From Ophiostoma sp. CBS 140.51 (Eukaryota; Ascomycota; Sordariomycetes; Ophiostomatales; Ophiostomataceae): 64,000 nt of DNA. The stretch covers positions 62,001 to 126,000 of the forward strand of contig JANSLP010000050.1 in NCBI GenBank assembly GCA_029298735.1. The letters are read 5' to 3'. The notes under the pieces were generated by a model. It saw only the letters and a program-made list of their open reading frames with translations, was not told where the DNA came from and did not search any database. Below, piece after piece: positions 60,201-64,000 of the stretch; position 1 is the stretch's first letter; each line of letters opens with the position of its first letter. The translations under genes were made by a program, and so were the position numbers.

Positions 60201-61118
60201 ATTAGGATAAATTGCAGGCTCAAATTGGATGTGTGTACAGTGAATCGTGGCACAAACTCTCAGCGAAAGCTTAAGAGTACATCCATTAATAGCAGAACGC
60301 ACCTTCCGCTCCTCGAAAATGCGGGCGGGAGTTTATATCGGAAAGTGCAAAGACAAGGTTTGTCGCGTTGTGCTGGACCAGGAAGGGATGATATACAAGA
60401 TCGTGAAGCAAGAAACATGAGAGCACGAGGCCTTTCTCAAAGTACTTTTATTTACCATTGCTATTCACGTGATAATGTCGGAGGTGTCCTGTCCTTTATA
60501 ATGCCCCTTTTTTATGCTTATTTATTTTGAAAACGTAGAGGTTTTTTTAAAGGTGTTTATTTCGGACCTCTACAGGTTGATTTCCGAGGACGGACTGTCT
60601 GGACCCCTATGGGTGCCAAATATTCTACATTCTATGAAATGGAGTGGGATACAACAGAGGCGGCAGTGTACGGGATACCAGACATCATTTCTTTCCGGCT
60701 TGAGTTGGGAAATGGAGCGTGTTGATAAAGTCGCCGCACCGTAGCAAAAGACCATGTTCTTTCGAAAGGACGAGGAATGTTTCCGGCCATCTATCGTCAT
60801 ACAACACGGCGTACCATGATTTGAAGCATGGGTCTTAATGTAGCAGGACAGGGGGCAGTGCCAGCTCGACTTGCTCTTGTCATGTGACATCTGATACATC
60901 ACGACGATAGGTCAGCTGGTCGCCTGGTAAAGATGCTTTTCGTGGCGGCGGGTGCTTGGCCAGCTCATATGCTGGTGCTAATTTCGGGTCCAGCATATAG
61001 CTTCATCCGTTTTGGCGGGCCAAGAGTTCGGTGGGAGTGCGCCGCTGACGACGTGCAAGCAGGAGCTGAAAGGCCATTAAGAGGAGTGATTCGATTCGTG
61101 GATGATATCGAGCTTCTG
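57285..61118. other. Long gene-free region upstream of chitin synthase
   Basis: These 3.8 kb lie upstream of the chitin synthase and downstream of UPF2. I see no supportable gene. Open frames of up to 244 codons on the minus strand (57673-58876) have no domain and overlap each other. The plus strand is purine-rich at 58380-58700 (GAAGAAGAAG runs, a GA repeat near 58688), which is pyrimidine-rich on the chitin synthase sense strand, so much of it may be a long leader or promoter. A TCACGTGA E-box lies at 60465-60472. Confidence 0.55.
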
Positions 61119-64000
61119 TTAAGTCCTGTTGTAAGAGCAGCGTTAGTTAAGTTGTCTTCTAGTTTCATATCGACAGAAAGGAGGATATACCAATCAACGT
61201 CGCTAAGTTGCAGCTTCCGCACACGCTGTGTGCGCTCCTTGCCGCCCTTGTCGGACCGGTTGTGGAAGTAAGAGGAAGGCTTCTCGTGGACTGGTAGTGA
61301 AAAGTAAGCATGTGAACAATTTGTCGGCATTACAGCATCAAAAAGGAGTGTGGACTTACCATCAGTTTCGTCGCTCTCTCTAAGATCGAGATTCAGGACC
61401 AAGTTCTTGATGCGCTGCTGCTCCTCCTTCTCCGCCTGTTGCTGGTTTCTCATAGCAACAGCAAATTCAGAGTCGGAGGGAAGCTCCAGAGTGCGCGTCT
61501 GCTGGCGGTTGCCCTTCTTCGTAAGGAGTGAGAATGCCATGGTCGACATCGGAGCATTATCTTCGTTTCCAGGAAGGCCGCCACCGTTTGTATCGGCAGC
61601 AGCAGACGAGACTTCGCGGGTGGTCTTGGGGCGCACGGGGAGGGCCACATCGAACATGGGCTTTCGGTCAAACTTGCGCGTGTCCAAGCTTTCCGCCATC
61701 ATTCTAGCGTACTCGCGTTCAAAGTCTGCCTCGTCCTCGGGATCGATCTGCTCCTCCTCACGTGTCACGACAATATCCTCGTCTTCAGACTCGCTGTGAT
61801 CGTCGGAATCTTGCTTGTCCTCCTCATCCTCTCCCTCCTCATCGATTGACGACAGGTCATCGTCAACCTCCGCATCTCCAACAGCTAGGTCATCGGCATT
61901 GTCAATCTCATCCTCTGATGACTCGTCCTCAGACGCAGCCCCATCGTATTGCTCCACCACCTTGTCAGCTCCAGTGGCCTTCTGGTCCTGAGCCATGGCA
62001 AGCTGGAAGACCTTGACAGCCTCATCAAAGGTTGTGGCAAGTCTCCACTGAGGACGGAGAAGGGCAAAAATGTCCTGAACGATAAACTCAATGTCCATGG
62101 GAAGAGGGTTCTTTGTAAAGATGTAGTACTGGAAAAAGGATAAAAAGTAGTCCAGCTTCTTGCCAGCAGCACCCTTGTTGAAGTACGTCCCGGTGGTCTC
62201 GAGGAGGGTGGCAACCAGACGAATACGGAAGTACTCGTCCGGAAGGTCGATAGGGTTGATACGTCCAGGGACAGGAGGGCCACCGTGGCCAAGAGTCAGG
62301 ATTCTGTACATCATGTCAAAGATGACAGGGTGCTCGAGGAGGCGGTACGTGTAGAACTCGCCTAGGTACTTGACCTCAGCAAGGCGCTGCTGGTTCATCC
62401 GAAAATCATTCAGCTCCAGGCCGAACGTAATGGACTCAATCACATCGTCGACGATATCGATGACAAAGGGCGAGTGGTGGCGGTAGAGAGCACCAAGAAG
62501 ACCAGCAAGAAGGTGGATGTTTCCGTACTTGACCTTACCTGGGCGGGAAAACACCTTGCGTAGAATGTGAACAACCTCTTCCTCCTCCCAGTGCAGCTTC
62601 TGGATTTGTCTCAGAATCTTATTCGCGTTGCGCTTGCACAGGTCAACATAAACCAGTTTGCGGACGAAGATGTCCATGGGAGTTCTCTCCTTCTGCTGGA
62701 TCGCGGTGCGCTCTGGCGGATCAACGTAGTACACGGCGTTCTCGATGAGCATACGCTCGGTCTGGCCAATATGCTGCATCAGCTTCTTCCGCTGCAGCGT
62801 CTCCAAAAACGACGCCATCCGGGGCGACGTCTCAGGATTGCGCAGCAGATACCGACCGCAGTTCTCGAGCAGATTGGATATTATCTCAATGTTCATACGC
62901 GAGAAATCGTCGAGGCTGACCTTGAGGCAGTGGAACACAACATGTTCGGGCACAATGCCAAACTTGGTCAGCTCGGCCAAGTAGCGAATGTTACTCAGGC
63001 GGACAGGGCCAAGGAAGTCCTTCTCCTTGCGCCGCTGCAGACTACGGAACTCTGCATCAAGGTACTCAACAAGACCCTTGGGGATGTCGGGCATGTACTG
63101 GCCAAGGGTAGCCACAAGGCGAGACCAGCACGGCAAGAGGTCGCTGCGGCCCTTTGGCACCTCAGTCAGCGCTTTGACAAGGCGGTTGCGGGACGCCTTG
63201 GAGTTGAGGAAACAAAAGTCGATGGCGGTCTGGTCGATGAGATCTTTGTTTGTCAGGTCGGGGAGGCGGAGAAGGATTGTGTCGACTTGAGCACCGATGC
63301 TCTTGTTAACAATCGAAGTCGATTGGTCATCGGCAGGTGCGGCCGCGTTGGTTGCATCAGCAGCCTTGGCAGAGTCCGCGCCGTCGGTGGTGGAATCAAC
63401 TTTCTTGCCGACTTGGTCGTCACCGTCCGCCTTCTTCTTCTTGCCATCCTCGAGCAAGATCGCAGGGACCTTGCCCTTGAGATCTACAAGGTTCTCGTAA
63501 AAGCGACGCTCCTCTTCGTCCTCCCAAATTCCAGAGCCTTCGCCTTGTCCGCGGAGATAGTCACCAGCTTTGACAATGCCAATAGAGCCCGCGCCAGCCA
63601 ACTGGCCTTCGTCACCGTCCTTAAGGTCGGGCATCTCGGCACCAATGATGTCGGCAATGATCTGAGCATTAGATACCAGCCGTTCCTGAGCCTTGACCTG
63701 CTTCTCGAAATGGGACTGGCGGTCCTCGAAGACCTCACCCGACTTGACGTAGGCTTCGGCATTGCGGCGGCTCTGGCTCGAGATAGCCTTCTGGTCCCGG
63801 ACTAGGTGACCCTTGACATCCTCAAAGTAGCGGGTGAGGATGTTTCTGAACTTCTCCTGGAGTTCCGGGGGTGCAATCGGCGAGTCGTCGGTATCAGCCG
63901 TGTTCTTGGAATCGTCTGCCGCACTGGGTCCCACTTCGTCGGGGTTGATCGTGCCGTTCTTGTCTCCGTCAAGTTCGTCGTCATCAGCTTCATCGGCAGC
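61119..64000 (-). CDS. UPF2: Nonsense-mediated decay factor Upf2/Nmd2 (5' end beyond the window)
   Basis: Minus-strand exons in view: 64000-61360 (open at the right edge), 61290-61191 and 61125-61119. About 915 residues are visible; the N-terminus and most of the first MIF4G domain are missing. Seen in order: the end of domain 1 and linker (ELQEKFRNILTRYFEDVKGH), MIF4G-2 (VDTILLRLPDLTNKDLIDQT to LENCGRYLLRNPETSPRM), MIF4G-3 (LHWEEEEVVHILRKVFSRPG to FIVQDIFALLRPQWRLA), an Asp/Glu-rich stretch and the C-terminal Upf1-binding region. Family knowledge: Upf2 bridges Upf1 and Upf3 to trigger decay of mRNAs with premature stops. The last two introns matter: 61359-61291 is in frame and stop-free, and 61190-61126 (branch TTAACTAAC) leaves a 7-nt final exon, G ACT TAA, so the protein ends LQLSDVDWT. 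Confidence 0.95.
61126..61190 (-). other. Last intron of UPF2, before a 7-nt coding exon
   Basis: Donor GTATATC, branch TTAACTAAC and acceptor ACAACAG bound 65 bp. After splicing, TG joins G to make Trp, then Thr and TAA. If not spliced, the frame stays open to 60965 with an unrelated tail. Confidence 0.8.
61291..61359 (-). other. Stop-free in-frame intron of UPF2
   Basis: The intron spans 69 bp from GTAAGT to CTACCAG. It is a multiple of three with no stop. Splicing joins SDETD to VHEKPSSYF. Confidence 0.8.

Noticed and set aside
62567..63805. 412-codon open frame antisense to UPF2
   Set aside because: It is a shadow of the UPF2 MIF4G region with no recognisable domain.

Overview
The window is nuclear DNA of a filamentous ascomycete (Pezizomycotina, most likely Sordariomycetes). 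Three things point there. The genes carry short introns, mostly 50-130 bp, with GTAAGT/GTATGT-type donors and CTAAC branch points. The gene set includes a DASH-complex subunit and a chitin synthase. The protein sequences have a Sordariomycete flavour. No genus can be named safely from sequence alone. All identifications rest on recognising protein families and on hand-built splice models; no search was run.

Layout, left to right. 1-7625 has no gene I can support. 7626-10838 (-) is a GCP5/6-type gamma-tubulin complex protein. 11370-12604 (+) is EAF7 (NuA4). 13031-14690 (+) is ASK1 (DASH). 14833-15115 (-) is a 69-residue one-helix protein, divergent from 15450-16368 (+) MRPL4. 17266-19103 (+) is Rab GDI. 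19786-20513 (+) is a mitochondrial-type rhodanese. 20863-21874 (-) is a Yip1-family protein. 22581-23567 (-) is the ubiquitin-eL40 fusion. 23981-26229 (-) is RRN7. 27133-28268 (-) is eIF5A. 29653-31850 (+) is VPS52. 32233-33985 (-) is a TBC1D20/Gyp8-like Rab GAP. 33986-40165 is 6.2 kb without a supportable gene. 40166-44623 (+) is a CPSF-A/MMS1-type protein. 46108-49467 (+) is eIF5B. 50172-52767 (-) is Hsp110 (SSE1). 54229-57284 (-) is a chitin synthase. 57285-61118 has no supportable gene. 61119-64000 (-) is UPF2/NMD2, running off the right edge.

The content is housekeeping. Translation and its quality control are represented by eIF5A, eIF5B, ubiquitin-eL40, UPF2, Hsp110, MRPL4 and RRN7. Rab-dependent trafficking is represented by GDI, VPS52, the TBC protein and the Yip1 protein. 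Mitosis and chromatin are represented by the GCP protein, ASK1 and EAF7. There is no operon logic; genes are monocistronic, and several pairs diverge from shared promoters.

I found no CRISPR array, transposon, secondary-metabolite cluster or tRNA, and no clear previously undescribed system. The most interesting signals are: a ubiquitin-eL40 start codon that exists only after splicing (A|TG) with a 7-nt coding microexon; a Tbf1-like/Cbf1-like composite site upstream of that gene; in-frame stop-free introns that hide inside open reading frames; a competing acceptor pair in RRN7; a 7-nt terminal coding exon in UPF2; a conserved-looking 69-residue protein with a 14-nt first exon; and three long gene-free blocks, one with a kilobase-scale pyrimidine tract.
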